Source: Pachypanchax playfairii
Lineage: Eukaryota; Chordata; Actinopteri; Cyprinodontiformes; Aplocheilidae
Assembly (NCBI GenBank): GCA_006937955.1
Contig: SSNP01000010.1
Span: 1,358,306-1,422,305 of the forward strand
Reading direction: 5' to 3'
Length of the DNA stretch: 64,000 nt
The notes beneath the pieces are model-generated. The model did not search any database. It was not told the origin of the DNA and saw nothing but the letters and a program-made list of their open reading frames with translations. Both the position numbers and the translations under genes were made by a program. Positions 45,996 through 57,272 of the stretch are shown here, one piece after another; the stretch's first letter is position 1; every line of letters starts with the position of its first letter.

Positions 45996-46248
45996 CTTCT
46001 GTACTTGGTTTCACAAAAGCTGGTAAATATAAATAGTAAAAAAACAGTTAGTGGTTTTATATTAGGATATTAGACTGTATAGGTTTTTTTATGAGCTGAA
46101 CGTACCGAACAACATTACTGCAACAAAGGTGAGACTCAACTATAATAAGAAACAGCATCATTGAACAATGATTCTTTCTTTACAAGTAGTGAAGTATCAG
46201 AATTTCTATACTGGTTCCATAAAACTTATATTTTACCTGCTTGATCAT
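45996..46248 (-). pseudogene. Head-only WxxW-family copy F (signal-peptide exons)
   Basis: Same structure as copy E. Exon 2 coding is 46248-46237 (MIKQ), exon 3 is 46139-46106 (LSLTFVAVMLFG) and exon 4 is 46019-45996 (AFVKPSTE), with matching splice signals and phases and no stop. A TATA box is at 46616-46609. No WxxW exon lies to the left. E and F share flanking sequence on both sides, so they came from the same duplication. Confidence 0.75.
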
Positions 46249-46608
46249 GATTACAAGAAACCAGATGTCAGTTTTCAACAGCTGCAAACAAGAATAAAAA
46301 CGTAAAACCTCCAAGTTCTCTTTGTTGTCATACTTAACACCTCCATTTCACTGTGCTTACCTACTCTGTACTACTGTGCAATGACAATAAGGAATCTAAT
46401 TCCTAATCTAATTAAGTCAATTACAATTTGCCTACATAACAAGATAAAACAAAAAAAAAGAAAAAAGAAAAACACATACACAACAACAAAAATATGTTTC
46501 ATTTTGTATCTTCAAATGGATTTAAACAAGGAAGTTATTTTACCTGTTAAAACCAGAGGAGACTCAGCAGGAGGACCTCTTAGTAACGTGGTTGTGTTTC
46601 CCTTTACC

Positions 46609-46616
46609 TTTTTATA
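46609..46616 (-). promoter_or_regulatory. TATA box of head-only copy F
   Basis: Minus-strand TATAAAAA, equivalent to 27290-27297. Confidence 0.6.
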
Positions 46617-46935
46617 GTAACATGTCTCACCCTGTGGCTCTAAAAGGAATATTTTAACACAACAACCTGCTACAACATTCTTATGGGATCACTGACCAAC
46701 TTGTTTTATTGAATATTTCTAGATAAGAAAGTAAAAGGATCAGATATACCACACAGGTTCTCCTAGTACTGGACCTCAAGGCTTGGTCCAAACATAAACA
46801 AGTACTTTTAACTCCGCCTCACCCACCCTTTGGGGTTTTTTAAATCTGCATTCTAAGAATAACAAAATATTTTGGAAAAGTTTTTTTCACAAATGTCAAA
46901 GAAGACACTGGGTGGCCCAGAAAGGTCAACGAAAT

Positions 46936-49900
46936 GCAAAAGCCACAACACAACAACATTAGCCACAACACAACCACATAAGCCACAACACAACAACAAA
47001 AGCCACAGCACAACAACAAAAGGCACAACACAACAACAAAAGGCACAGCACAACAACAGAAGCCACAACACAACAGCAAAAGCCACAACACAACAACAAA
47101 AGGCACAACACAACAGAAAAAGCCACAACACAACAACAAAAGGCACAACAGCAAAAGCCACAACACAACAGCAAAAGCCACAACACAACAACAAAAGGCA
47201 CAACACAACAGCAAAAGCCACAACACAACAACAAAAGGCACAACACAACAGCAAAAGCCACAACAACAAAAGCCACAGCACAACAACAAAAGGCACAACA
47301 CAACAACAAAAGGCACAGCACAACAACAGAAGCCACAACACAACAGCAAAAGCCACAACACAACAACATTAGCCACAACACAACAACAAAAGCCACAACA
47401 CAACAACAAAAGCCACAACACAACAACAAAAGGCACAACACAACAGAAAAAGCCACAACACAACAACAAAAGGCACAACACAACAACAAAAGCCACAACA
47501 CAACAACATTAGCCACAACACAACAGAAAAAGCCACAACCCAACAGCAAAAGGCACAACACAACAGCAAAAGCCACAACACAACAGCAAAAGCCACAACA
47601 CAACAACAAAAGGCACAACACAACAACAAAAGGCACAACACAACAACAAAAGCCACAACACAACAACAAAAGCCACAACACAACAACAAAAGCCACAACA
47701 CAACAGAAAAAGCCACAACACAACAACAAAAGGCACAACACAACAGCAAAAGCCACAACACAACAGCAAAAGCCACAACACAACAGCAAAAGCCACAACA
47801 CAACAACAAAAGCCACAACACAACAACAAAAGGCACAACACAACAGCAAAAGCCACAACACAACAACAAAAGGCACAACACAACAGCAAAAGCCACAACA
47901 CAACAACAAAAGGCACAACACAACAGAAAAAGCCACAACACAACAACAAAAGGCACTACAGCAAAAGCCACAACACAACATCAAAAGCCACAACACAACA
48001 ACAAAAGACACAACAACAAAAGCAACAACACAACAACAAAACCCACAACACAACAGCAAAAGCCACAACACAACAGCAAAAGCCACAACACAACAACAAA
48101 AGCCACAACACAACACAAAAGCCACAACACAACAACAAAAGGCACAACACAACAGCAAAAGCCACAACACAACAACAGAAGCCACAACACAACAGCAAAA
48201 GCCACAACACAACAGCAAAAGCCACAACACAACAACAGAAGCCACAACACAACAGCAAAAGCCACAACACAACAACAAAAGGCACAACACAACAGCAAAA
48301 GCCACAACACAACAGCAAAAGCCACAACACAACAACAAAAGCCACAACACAACAACAAAAGCCACAACACAACAACAAAAGGCACAGCACAACAACAGAA
48401 GCCACAACACAACAGCAAAAGGCACAACAGCAAAAGCCACAACACAACAGCAAAAGCCACAACACAACAACAAAAGGCACAACACAACAGCAAAAGCCAC
48501 AACACAACAACAAAAGGCACAACACAACAGAAAAAGCCACAACACAACAACAAAAGGCACAACACAACAGCAAAAACCACAACACAACAGCAAAAGCCAC
48601 AACACAACAACAAAAGGCACAACACAACAGCAAAAGCCACAACACAACAACAGAAGCCACAACACAACAGCAAAAGCCACAACACAACAACAAAAGCCAC
48701 AACACAACAACAAAAGCCACAACACAACAACAAAAGCCACAACACAACAACAAAAGCCACAACACAACAACAAAAGGCACAACACAACAGAAAAAGCCAC
48801 AACACAACAACAAAAGGCACAACAGCAAAAGGCACAACACAACAGCAAAAGCCACAACACAACAACAAAAGGCACAACACAACAGAAAAAGCCACAACAC
48901 AACAACAAAAGCCACAACACAACAGCAAAAGCCACAACACAACAACAAAAGGCACAACACAACAGCAAAAGCCACAACACAACAGCAAAAGCCACAACAC
49001 AACAACAAAAGGCACAACACAACAGCAAAAGCCACAACACAACAACACACAACACAACAACAAAAGCCACAACACAACAACAAAAGGCACAACACAACAG
49101 CAAAAGCCACAACACAACAGCAAAAGCCACAACACAACAACAAAAGGCACAACACAACAGAAAAAGCCACAACACAACAACAAAAGGCACAACACAACAG
49201 CAAAAGCCACAACACAACAACAGAAGCCACAACACAACAACAAAAGGCACAACACAACAGAAAAAGCCACAACACAACAGCAAAAGCCACAACACAACAA
49301 CAAAAGCCACAACACAACAACAAAAGCCACAACACAACAACAAAAGCCACAACACAACAACAAAAGCCACAACACAACAACAAAAGGCACAACAGCAAAA
49401 GGCACAACACAACAACAAAAGCCACAACACAACAACAAAAGGCACAACACAACAGAAAAAGCCACAACACAACAACAAAAGCCACAACACAACAGCAAAA
49501 GCCACAACACAACAACAGAAGCCACAACACAACAACAAAAGGCACAACACAACAGCAAAAGCCACAACACAACAGCAAAAGCCACAACACAACAACAAAA
49601 GGCACAACACAACAGAAAAAGCCACAACACAACAACAAAAGGCACAACAAAACAACAAAAGCCACAACACAACAACAGAAGCCACAACACAACAACAAAA
49701 GCCACCACACAACAGCAAAAGCCACAACACAACAGCAAAAGCCACAACACAACAACAAAAGGCACAACACAACAGAAAAAGCCACAACACAACAACAAAA
49801 GGCACAACACAACAGCAAAAGCCACAACACAACAACAAAAGGCACAACACAACAGCAAAAGCCACAACACAACAGCAAAAGCCACAACACAACAACATTA

Positions 49901-51833
49901 GCCACAACAGAAAAAGCCACAACACAACAACAAAAGGCACAACACAACAGCAAAAGCCACAACACAACAGCAAAAGCCACAACACAACAGCAAAAGCCAC
50001 AACACAACAACAAAAGGCACAACACAACAGAAAAAGCCACAACACAACAACACAAACCACAACACAACAACAAAAGGCACAACACAACAGCAAAAGCCAC
50101 AACACAACAGCAAAAGCCACAACACAACAGAAAAAGCCACAACACAACAACAAAAGCCACAACACAACAGCAAAAGCCACAACACAACAACAAAAGGCAC
50201 AACACAACAGAAAAAGCCACAACACAACAACAAAAGGCACAACACAACAACAAAAGGCACAGCACAACAACAGAAGCCACAACACAACAGCAAAAGCCAC
50301 AACACAACAACAAAAGGCACAACACAACAGAAAAAGCCACAACACAACAACAAAAGGCACAACAGCAAAAGCCACAACACAACAACAAAAGGCACAACAC
50401 AACAGCAAAAGGCACAACACAACAACAAAAGGCACAACACAACAGCAAAAGCCACAACACAACAGCAAAAGCCACAACACAACAACAAAAGGCACAACAC
50501 AACAACAAAAGGCACAGCACAACAACAGAAGCCACAACACAACAGCAAAAGCCACAACACAACAGCAAAAGCCACAACACAACAACAGAAGCCACAACAC
50601 AACAGCAAAAGGCACAGCACAACAACAAAAGCCACAACACAACAGCAAAAGCCACAACACAACAGCAAAAGCCACAACACAACAGCAAAAGCCACAACAC
50701 AACAGCAAAAGCCACAACACAACAACATTAGCCACAACACAACAACAAAAGCCACAACACAACAACAAAAGGCACAGCACAACAACAAAAGCCACAACAC
50801 AACAACAAAAGGCACAACACAACAACAGAAGCCACAACACAACAGCAAAAGCCACAACACAACAACAAAAGGCACAACACAACAGAAAAAGCCACAACAC
50901 AACAACAAAAGGCACAACACAACAGCAAAAGCCACAACACAACAGCAAAAGCCACAACACAACAGCAAAAGCCACAACACAACAACAAAAGGCACAACAC
51001 AACAGCAAAAGCCACAACACAACAAGCAAAGGCACAACACAACAGCAAAAGCCACAACACAACAACATAAGCCACAACACAACAACAGAAGCCACAACAC
51101 AACAGCAAAAGCCACAACCCAACAACAAAAGGCACAACACAAAAAAAAAAGCCACAACACAACAACAAAAGGCACAACAGCAAAAGCCACAACACAACAG
51201 CAAAAGCCACAACACAACAACAAAAGGCACAACACAACAGAAAAAGCCACAACACAACAACAAAAGGCACAACACAACAGCAAAAGCCACAACACAACAA
51301 CAGAAGCCACAACACAACAACAAAAGGCACAACACAACAGCAAAAGCCACAACACAACAGAAAAAGCCACAACACAACAACAAAAGCCACAACACAACAG
51401 CAAAAGCCACAACACAACAACAAAAGCCACAACAAAAGCCACAACACAACAGCAAAAGCCACAACACAACAGCAAATGCCACAACACAACAACATTAGCC
51501 ACAACACAACAACATTAGCCACAACACAACAGAAAAAGCCACAACCCAACAGCAAAAGGCACAACACAACAGCAAAAGCCACAACACAACAGCAAAAGCC
51601 ACAACACAACAGCAAAAGCCACAACACAACAACAAAAGCAACAACACAACAGCAAAAGCCACAACACAACAACAAAAGGCACAACACAACAACAAAAGCC
51701 ACAACACAACAGCAAAAGCCACAACACAACAACAGAAGCCACAACACAACAGCAAAAGGCACAACACAACAACATTAGCCACAACACAACAGCAAAAGGC
51801 ACAACACAACAGCAAAAGGCACAACACAACAAC
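46936..51833. repeat. 4.9-kb minisatellite of a 20-bp unit
   Basis: About 245 head-to-tail copies of AAAAGCCACAACACAACAAC. Variants fall at few positions: GCCAC or GGCAC, ACAAC or ACAGC, and CATTAGCC, CAGAAGCC or GAAAAAGCC at the joint. Some units are 15-16 bases. The plus strand has very little G or T; the minus strand is GT-rich. Because the unit contains no stop triplet in any minus frame and 20 is not a multiple of 3, all three minus frames stay open and cycle every 60 bases. This gives false frames of up to 1507 codons. It separates head-only copy F from the transposon nest. Confidence 0.97.
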
Positions 51834-51838
51834 TAACT

Positions 51839-51878
51839 ATACAACTTCAAATTGATCACGGTTGGTGAACCAGTTCCG
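51839..51878 (-). mobile_element. Inverted 40-bp piece of IS630-like transposase
   Basis: Reads, on the minus strand, the same 38-40 bases as about 56968-57005 (encoding NWFTNRDQFEVV). It directly abuts the minisatellite, before the left end of the larger element. Confidence 0.75.
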
Positions 51879-52349
51879 TACTATAACTATACTATACTCT
51901 ATACTATAACTATAACTTCTAATCCATCCATCCATCAAATCATTCAAAACTACTTTATTACAGTTTTTACCCATTGCTTGAACACTATAGACACATGTTT
52001 AAACCAAAGTAACGTAACTTGAAGTTATTGTTACTATACCTTAAACAAAGTGTAACCATACCTTAAACAAAAGTGCTGCTTAGCACTTTAGTTGCAATTC
52101 TGCAACACACTCACTCCTTTCTATAACACTTACTCCTGCACACTACACACTATTTCATACATAAGACACTTCATTCAAAAATTAAATCTCAGGGTACCAC
52201 AGGGAAAACACATCTATTCAAAATACAAAACACATTGGGCAATTGAAAATACTTAGACACACACCTGAAAATACTTACTTACAAAATGGAACACCAATCA
52301 GCCATCTACAAAAAGACCTCACTTAAGCCATTTTGTGAACTTTGCAAGC

Positions 52350-53118
52350 ATGGAAGCAGGGAGAGCTAGAGGTAGAGGAAGACAGATGCCTCTTTTCCAC
52401 CGACAAATCGGCACGGCGCGCTTGAGAGCGGTACAGTATAGCGCGGATAAACTCGCTTCAGGCGGTGGAAACATAAAGCGGACGTAAGTGGGGATAGGGG
52501 CGTGCCCATCTGGCTATGAAAAGTGCCGCGCAAAAGTCTTTGTCCGCGACGTCACAGCGCGTGAAACAACAACAACAATGGCGGATATACGTGTGTTTTT
52601 GTACTTTGCACTCTGTCTGTGGTTCATTTATGTTGGTTTGATTTGTGGTTCTTGTGGAGGAAGTCGCCATTGTCCGAAGTCAATTGTATTTTAAAATTAA
52701 ATATTTGTATGGTTGCTGGGAGTTTTTTTTAAAGCCTTTTGCGGGAGCGCTTCTATCACACCATGTGAACACCACACACAGCCGGGCCAATCAGGGGCTA
52801 CCACTACGTAGGTAGTCGTGTCACTGGTAGCAGTTTACTGGACCAATCAGTAGACAGGTGGGCGTGTGGGCCCGCTTTGGGCCGCTTCAGACCATCGAGG
52901 AGGTGGTCTGAAAAAAGAGGCCGGGTTGGCGCGGAATGACGCAGTTTAGACCCGAGAAAGGCGGTGGAAAAGGGTCCACAGGGGGCTAAAGTGAACCGAG
53001 CCGCACCGTGTTCTGTCGGTGGAAAAGCGGCAAGAGAGAGTGGAGGATGTGGTTGAAGAGGCCATGCAAGGACCATTATTTCTGATCACATAAGAGCAAC
53101 TTTGGTGGACCATGTCAT
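52350..53118 (+). pseudogene. IS630-like transposase exon 1, interrupted
   Basis: ATG at 52350 starts MEAGRARGRGRQMP, an RG-rich N-terminus known in these fish transposases. The MITE at 52392-53027 follows. The coding sequence resumes with QERVEDVVEEAMQG and, one frame over, SDHIRATLVDHVIN up to 53118, so a frameshift is also present. The next expected residues (HGLIMRESS) occur only in inverted orientation at 55117-55080 and 56179-56142. Confidence 0.65.
52392..53027. mobile_element. MITE inserted in IS630-like transposase exon 1
   Basis: 636 bp with perfect 14-bp inverted ends CTTTTCCACCGACA. Its right half is repeated inverted at 56286-56506. Target duplication is not evident. The frame MADIRVFLYFALCLWF inside (within 52488-52694) is hydrophobic but unsupported. 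Confidence 0.7.
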
Positions 53119-53123
53119 AAACC

Positions 53124-53364
53124 AAGGTCTACAATTTTGTTTCTGGTGTCCTTTGACAGCTCTTTGGTCTTGGCCATAGTGGAGTTTGGAGCGTGACTGT
53201 TTGAGGTTGTGGACAGGTGTCTTTTATACTGATAACGAGTTCACACAGGTGCCATTAATACAGGTAACGAGTGGAGGACCGAGGAGCCTCTTAAAGAAGT
53301 TACAGGTCTGTGAAAGCCAGAAATCTTACTTGTTTGTAGGTGACCAAATACTTATTTTCCACCA
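53124..53364 (-). mobile_element. Partial Tc1 5' end before a gap
   Basis: Equivalent to 41968-42208 of Tc1 copy 1, joined abruptly to the transposase exon at CATAAACCA|AGGTC. It runs into a single N at 53365. The same join recurs at about 55350. Confidence 0.8.
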
Positions 53365-53365
53365 N
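53365..53365. other. Single-base gap (N)
   Basis: One N at the point where two partial Tc1 sequences are joined out of order. It probably marks an assembly join. Confidence 0.9.
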
Positions 53366-54704
53366 GTTTTCTGTAAGTCTTCACAAGGTTTTCACACACT
53401 GTTGCTGGTATTTTGGCCCATTCCTCCATGCAGATCTCCTCTAGAGCAGTGATGTTTTGGGGCTGACGCTGGGCAACACGGACTTTCAACTCCCTCCAGA
53501 GATTTTCTATGGGGTTGAGATCTGGAGACTGGCTAGGCCACTCCAGGACCTTGAAATGCTTCTTACGAAGCTACTCCTTCGTTGCCCGGGCGGTGTGTTT
53601 GGGATCATTGTCATGCTGAAAGACCCAGCCACGTCTCATTTTCAATGCCCTTGCTGATGGAAGGAGGTTTTCACTCAAAATCTTACGATACATGGCCCCA
53701 TTCATTCTTTCCTTTACACGGATCAGTCGTCCTGGTCCCCTTGCAGAAAAACAGCCCCAAAGCATGATGTTTCCACCCCCATGCTTTACAGTAGGTATGG
53801 TGTTCTTTGGATCCAACTCAGCATTCTTTCCCCTCCAAACACGACAAGTTGAGTTTCTACCAAAAAGTTCTATTTTGGTTTCATCTGACCATATGATGTT
53901 CTCCCAATCCTCTTCTGGATCATCCAAATGCTCTCTAGCAAACCGCAGACGGGCCTGGACGTGTCCTGGCTTCAGCAGGGGGACACGTCTGGCACTGCAG
54001 GATTTGAGTCCCTGGCGGCGTAGTGTGTTACTGATGGTAGCCTTTGTTACTTTGGTCCCAGCTCTCTGCAGGTCATTCACTAGGTCCCTCCGTGTGGTTC
54101 TGGGATTTTTGCTCACCGTTCTTGTGATCATTTTGACCCCACGGGGTGAGATCTTGCGTGGAGCCCCAGATCGAGGGAGATTATCAGTGGTCTTGTATGT
54201 CTTCCATTTTCTAATAATTGCTCCCACAGTTGATTTCTTCACACCAAGCTGCTTACCTATTGCAGATTCAGTCTTCCCAGCCTGGTGAAGGTCTACAATT
54301 TTGTTTCTGGTGTCCTTTGACAGCTCTTTGGTCTTGGCCATAGTGGAGTTTGGAGCGTGACTGTTTGAGGTTGTGGACAGGTGTCTTTTATACTGATAAC
54401 GAGTTCACACAGGTGCCATTAATACAGGTAACGAGTGGAGGACCGAGGAGCCTCTTAAAGAAGTTACAGGTCTGTGAAAGCCAGAAATCTTACTTGTTTG
54501 TAGGTGACCAAATACTTATTTTCCACCACAATTTGCAAATAAATTCTTTAAAAATCAGACAATGTGATTTTCTGGATTTTTTTTCCTCATTTTGTCTCTC
54601 ATAGTTGAGGTATACCTATGATGAAAATTACAGGCCTCTCTGATCTTTTTAAGTGGGAGAACTTACACAATTGGTGGCTGACTAAATACTTTTTTGCCCC
54701 ACTG
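53366..54704 (-). mobile_element. Tc1-like transposon, copy 2 (one end lost at gap)
   Basis: Collinear with 41046-42384 of copy 1 at a constant offset of 12320 bases. The 3' inverted repeat (left side) is missing at the N. The other end stops at CACTG followed by TA. The host sequence beyond is the intron of the IS630-like transposase, read inverted. Confidence 0.92.
53571..54341 (-). pseudogene. Tc1 transposase copy 2, same premature stop as copy 1
   Basis: 256 codons with the same protein as copy 1, ending at the identical TAG after HTARATKE. The continuation with DLNPIENLW follows after the stop up to the gap. Shared nonsense means the two copies descend from one already broken element, or one is an assembly duplicate. 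Confidence 0.92.
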
Positions 54705-54788
54705 TATGTGGTACTGATTAAATGGTAAATATTCAGCTGTTACTGGACTGCACCCAATCTGTATTGTAAATGTGACTGTAACACTTAC

Positions 54789-55234
54789 CTGTACATATTC
54801 ATGTCGAAGTCCTTTGACCCTGAAGCCCAACGGACACCGAGACGCCTTGACCCACGGCAAAAGATGCAACATCATTATTTTCTATGAGAGCGCCCCACGC
54901 ATCGATTAGAATCTGTTGAATTCAGACGCGGCGCCACAACTGTAGAAGTCCCAATCGAGCACCCATAGTTTCTTCTTCTATGCTTCTTAAAGCGGGCGTC
55001 TTCTACATCTCCTAGCTTAACCACTTAGCGGCGCTATTTGACTGTAAAAGAAAAACTCAATGATAGACGAGGAGCGTCTAATCACTGAAGTACAGAAGTA
55101 CCCAGAGCTCTCCCTCATAATCAGGCCATGGTTTATGACATGGTCCACCAAAGTTGCTCTTATGTGATCAGAAATAATGGTCCTTGCATGGCCTCTTCAA
55201 CCACATCCTCCACTCTCTCTTGCCGCTTTTCCAC
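54789..55234 (-). pseudogene. IS630-like transposase exon 1 part in inverted orientation
   Basis: Read on the minus strand from the gap leftwards: QERVEDVVEE, SDHIRATLVDHVINHGLIMR, eroded sequence, then FRVKGLRHEYVQ ending at a perfect CAG|GTAAGT donor (54789/54788). RVKxLRHxYVQ is the stretch just before RILDMD in these transposases, and RILDMD begins exon 2 at 56629. Intron sequence follows to 54707, where the Tc1 element starts. Confidence 0.65.
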
Positions 55235-55244
55235 NNNNNNNNNN
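55235..55244. other. Ten-base N gap at the centre of a perfect palindrome
   Basis: The 106 bases on each side (55129-55234 and 55245-55350) are reverse complements. This is typical of a forced scaffold join. Confidence 0.95.
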
Positions 55245-55343
55245 GTGGAAAAGCGGCAAGAGAGAGTGGAGGATGTGGTTGAAGAGGCCATGCAAGGACC
55301 ATTATTTCTGATCACATAAGAGCAACTTTGGTGGACCATGTCA

Positions 55344-56296
55344 TAAACCAAGGTCTACAATTTTGTTTCTGGTGTCCTTTGACAGCTCTTTGGTCTTGGC
55401 CATAGTGGAGTTTGGAGCGTGACTGTTTGAGGTTGTGGACAGGTGTCTTTTATACTGATAACGAGTTCACACAGGTGCCATTAATACAGGTAACGAGTGG
55501 AGGACCGAGGAGCCTCTTAAAGAAGTTACAGGTCTGTGAAAGCCAGAAATCTTACTTGTTTGTAGGTGACCAAATACTTATTTTCCACCACAATTTGCAA
55601 ATAAATTCTTTAAAAATCAGACAATGTGATTTTCTGGATTTTTTTTCCTCATTTTGTCTCTCATAGTTGAGGTATACCTATGATGAAAATTACAGGCCTC
55701 TCTGATCTTTTTAAGTGGGAGAACTTACACAATTGGTGGCTGACTAAATACTTTTTTGCCCCACTGTATGTGGTACTGATTAAATGGTAAATATTCAGCT
55801 GTTACTGGACTGCACCCAATCTGTATTGTAAATGTGACTGTAACACTTACCTGTACATATTCATGTCGAAGTCCTTTGACCCTGAAGCCCAACGGACACC
55901 GAGACGCCTTGACCCACGGCAAAAGATGCAACATCATTATTTTCTATGAGAGCGCCCCACGCATCGATTAGAATCTGTTGAATTCAGACGCGGCGCCACA
56001 ACTGTAGAAGTCCCAATCGAGCACCCATAGTTTCTTCTTCTATGCTTCTTAAAGCGGGCGTCTTCTACATCTCCTAGCTTAACCACTTAGCGGCGCTATT
56101 TGACTGTAAAAGAAAAACTCAATGATAGACGAGGAGCGTCTAATCACTGAAGTACAGAAGTACCCAGAGCTCTCCCTCATAATCAGGCCATGGTTTATGA
56201 CATGGTCCACCAAAGTTGCTCTTATGTGATCAGAAATAATGGTCCTTGCATGGCCTCTTCAACCACATCCTCCACTCTCTCTTGCCGCTTTTCCAC
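55344..56296. repeat. Duplicate of 54282-55234
   Basis: Collinear at a constant offset of 1062 with no indel noticed. It contains Tc1 5' end, inverted intron and inverted exon 1 sequence again (the RVKGLRHEYVQ frame is at 55937-55725). Likewise 55254-55590 repeats 53028-53364 at offset 2226. Confidence 0.9.
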
Positions 56297-56509
56297 TGAC
56301 AGAACACGGTGCGGCTCGGTTCACTTTAGCCCCCTGTGGACCCTTTTCCACCGCCTTTCTCGGGTCTAAACTGCGTCATTCCGCGCCAACCCGGCCTCTT
56401 TTTTCAGACCACCTCCTCGATGGTCTGAAGCGGCCCAAAGCGGGCCCACACGCCCACCTGTCTACTGATTGGTCCAGTAAACTGCTACCAGTGACACGAC
56501 TACCACTGT
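56286..56509 (-). repeat. Inverted right half of the 52392-53027 MITE
   Basis: Reverse complement of about 52810-53027, ending at GACACGACTACC where homology stops. It makes the region 52810-56509 a large imperfect inverted repeat around the Tc1 and gap. Confidence 0.85.
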
Positions 56510-56628
56510 AGATATATTCGGAAAGCTACACAGGTACCTGTGTGGTGGGGTGGGGTGGTTCTGTATGTGTAGTAGTGTAGTTGTGTGTTTTCAGTAATGC
56601 AATCCACAATATGTATATTTTGTTGCAG

Positions 56629-57272
56629 AGAATCTTGGACATGGATGGTGCTGCTCAGCCTCATGAATTTATTTACATTGATGAGGCTGGATTCAACCTT
56701 AGCAAAAGTAGACGATGGGGACGTAATATACTTGACCAAAGGGCGATTGTGCATGTCCTGGGCAGCGCGGGGAAAATATTACATTGTGTGCCGCCATAAG
56801 CCTCCGAGGGCTACTGCACCATCATTCCAAACTGGGTCCATATAATGCGCAACACATAATCACATTTCTAGATGCACTTCGTGATGCAGTTGTACAGGAC
56901 AGACCAGAGCAGCCCAGGTTTGTTGTTGTCTGGGATAATGTCAGTTTCCATCGGGCTGCTATTGTCCGGAACTGGTTCACCAACCGTGATCAATTTGAAG
57001 TTGTGTATTTGCCCCTTTACTCACCATTTCTCAACCCTATAGAAGAGTTCTTTTCCGCTTGGAGATGACGCGTATATGACCGCCATCCACATGCCCGCAT
57101 GCCTCTTCAGCAGGCAATGGAACAGGCCTGCGGAGACATTGAGGTAAAGTCAATCCAAAGATGGATTTGGCACACAAGGGGATATTTTCCCTGATGCTTA
57201 GCAAGAGAAGACATTGCTTGTGATGTTGATGAGATCCTGTGGCCAGACCCCAACAGACAGCAGGATCAATAA
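56629..57272 (+). pseudogene. IS630-like transposase exon 2, disabled
   Basis: After the acceptor TTTTGTTGCAG the frame reads RILDMDGAAQPHEFIYIDEA (first D in YIDE). It shifts near 56775, then continues ITLCAAISLRGLLHHH, VVVWDNVSFHRAAIVRNWF (second D) and YSPFLNPIEEFFSAWR (E). I count 35 residues between the second D and the E of NPIE. A TGA follows AWR and another follows RGYFP; the remainder CLAREDIACDVDEILWPDP ends at TAA. One frameshift plus two stops disable it. Confidence 0.85.

Noticed and set aside
46840..51832. Very long minus-strand open frames (up to 1507 codons) and plus-strand frames of N/T/Q/K/H repeats
   Set aside because: They arise from a 20-bp minisatellite with no stop triplet; three overlapping frames encode the same cycle, which is not how real genes behave.
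46936..51833. CRISPR-like regular spacing
   Set aside because: There are no unique spacers; units are contiguous 20-bp copies, and the genome is eukaryotic.
52804..53076. 90-codon frame also present at 56239-56511
   Set aside because: It spans the MITE end and antisense transposase; both copies belong to the inverted block.
55128..55351. Identical 63-codon frames on opposite strands across the N gap
   Set aside because: Produced by the palindrome around the ten N; part of the broken transposase exon in one direction only.
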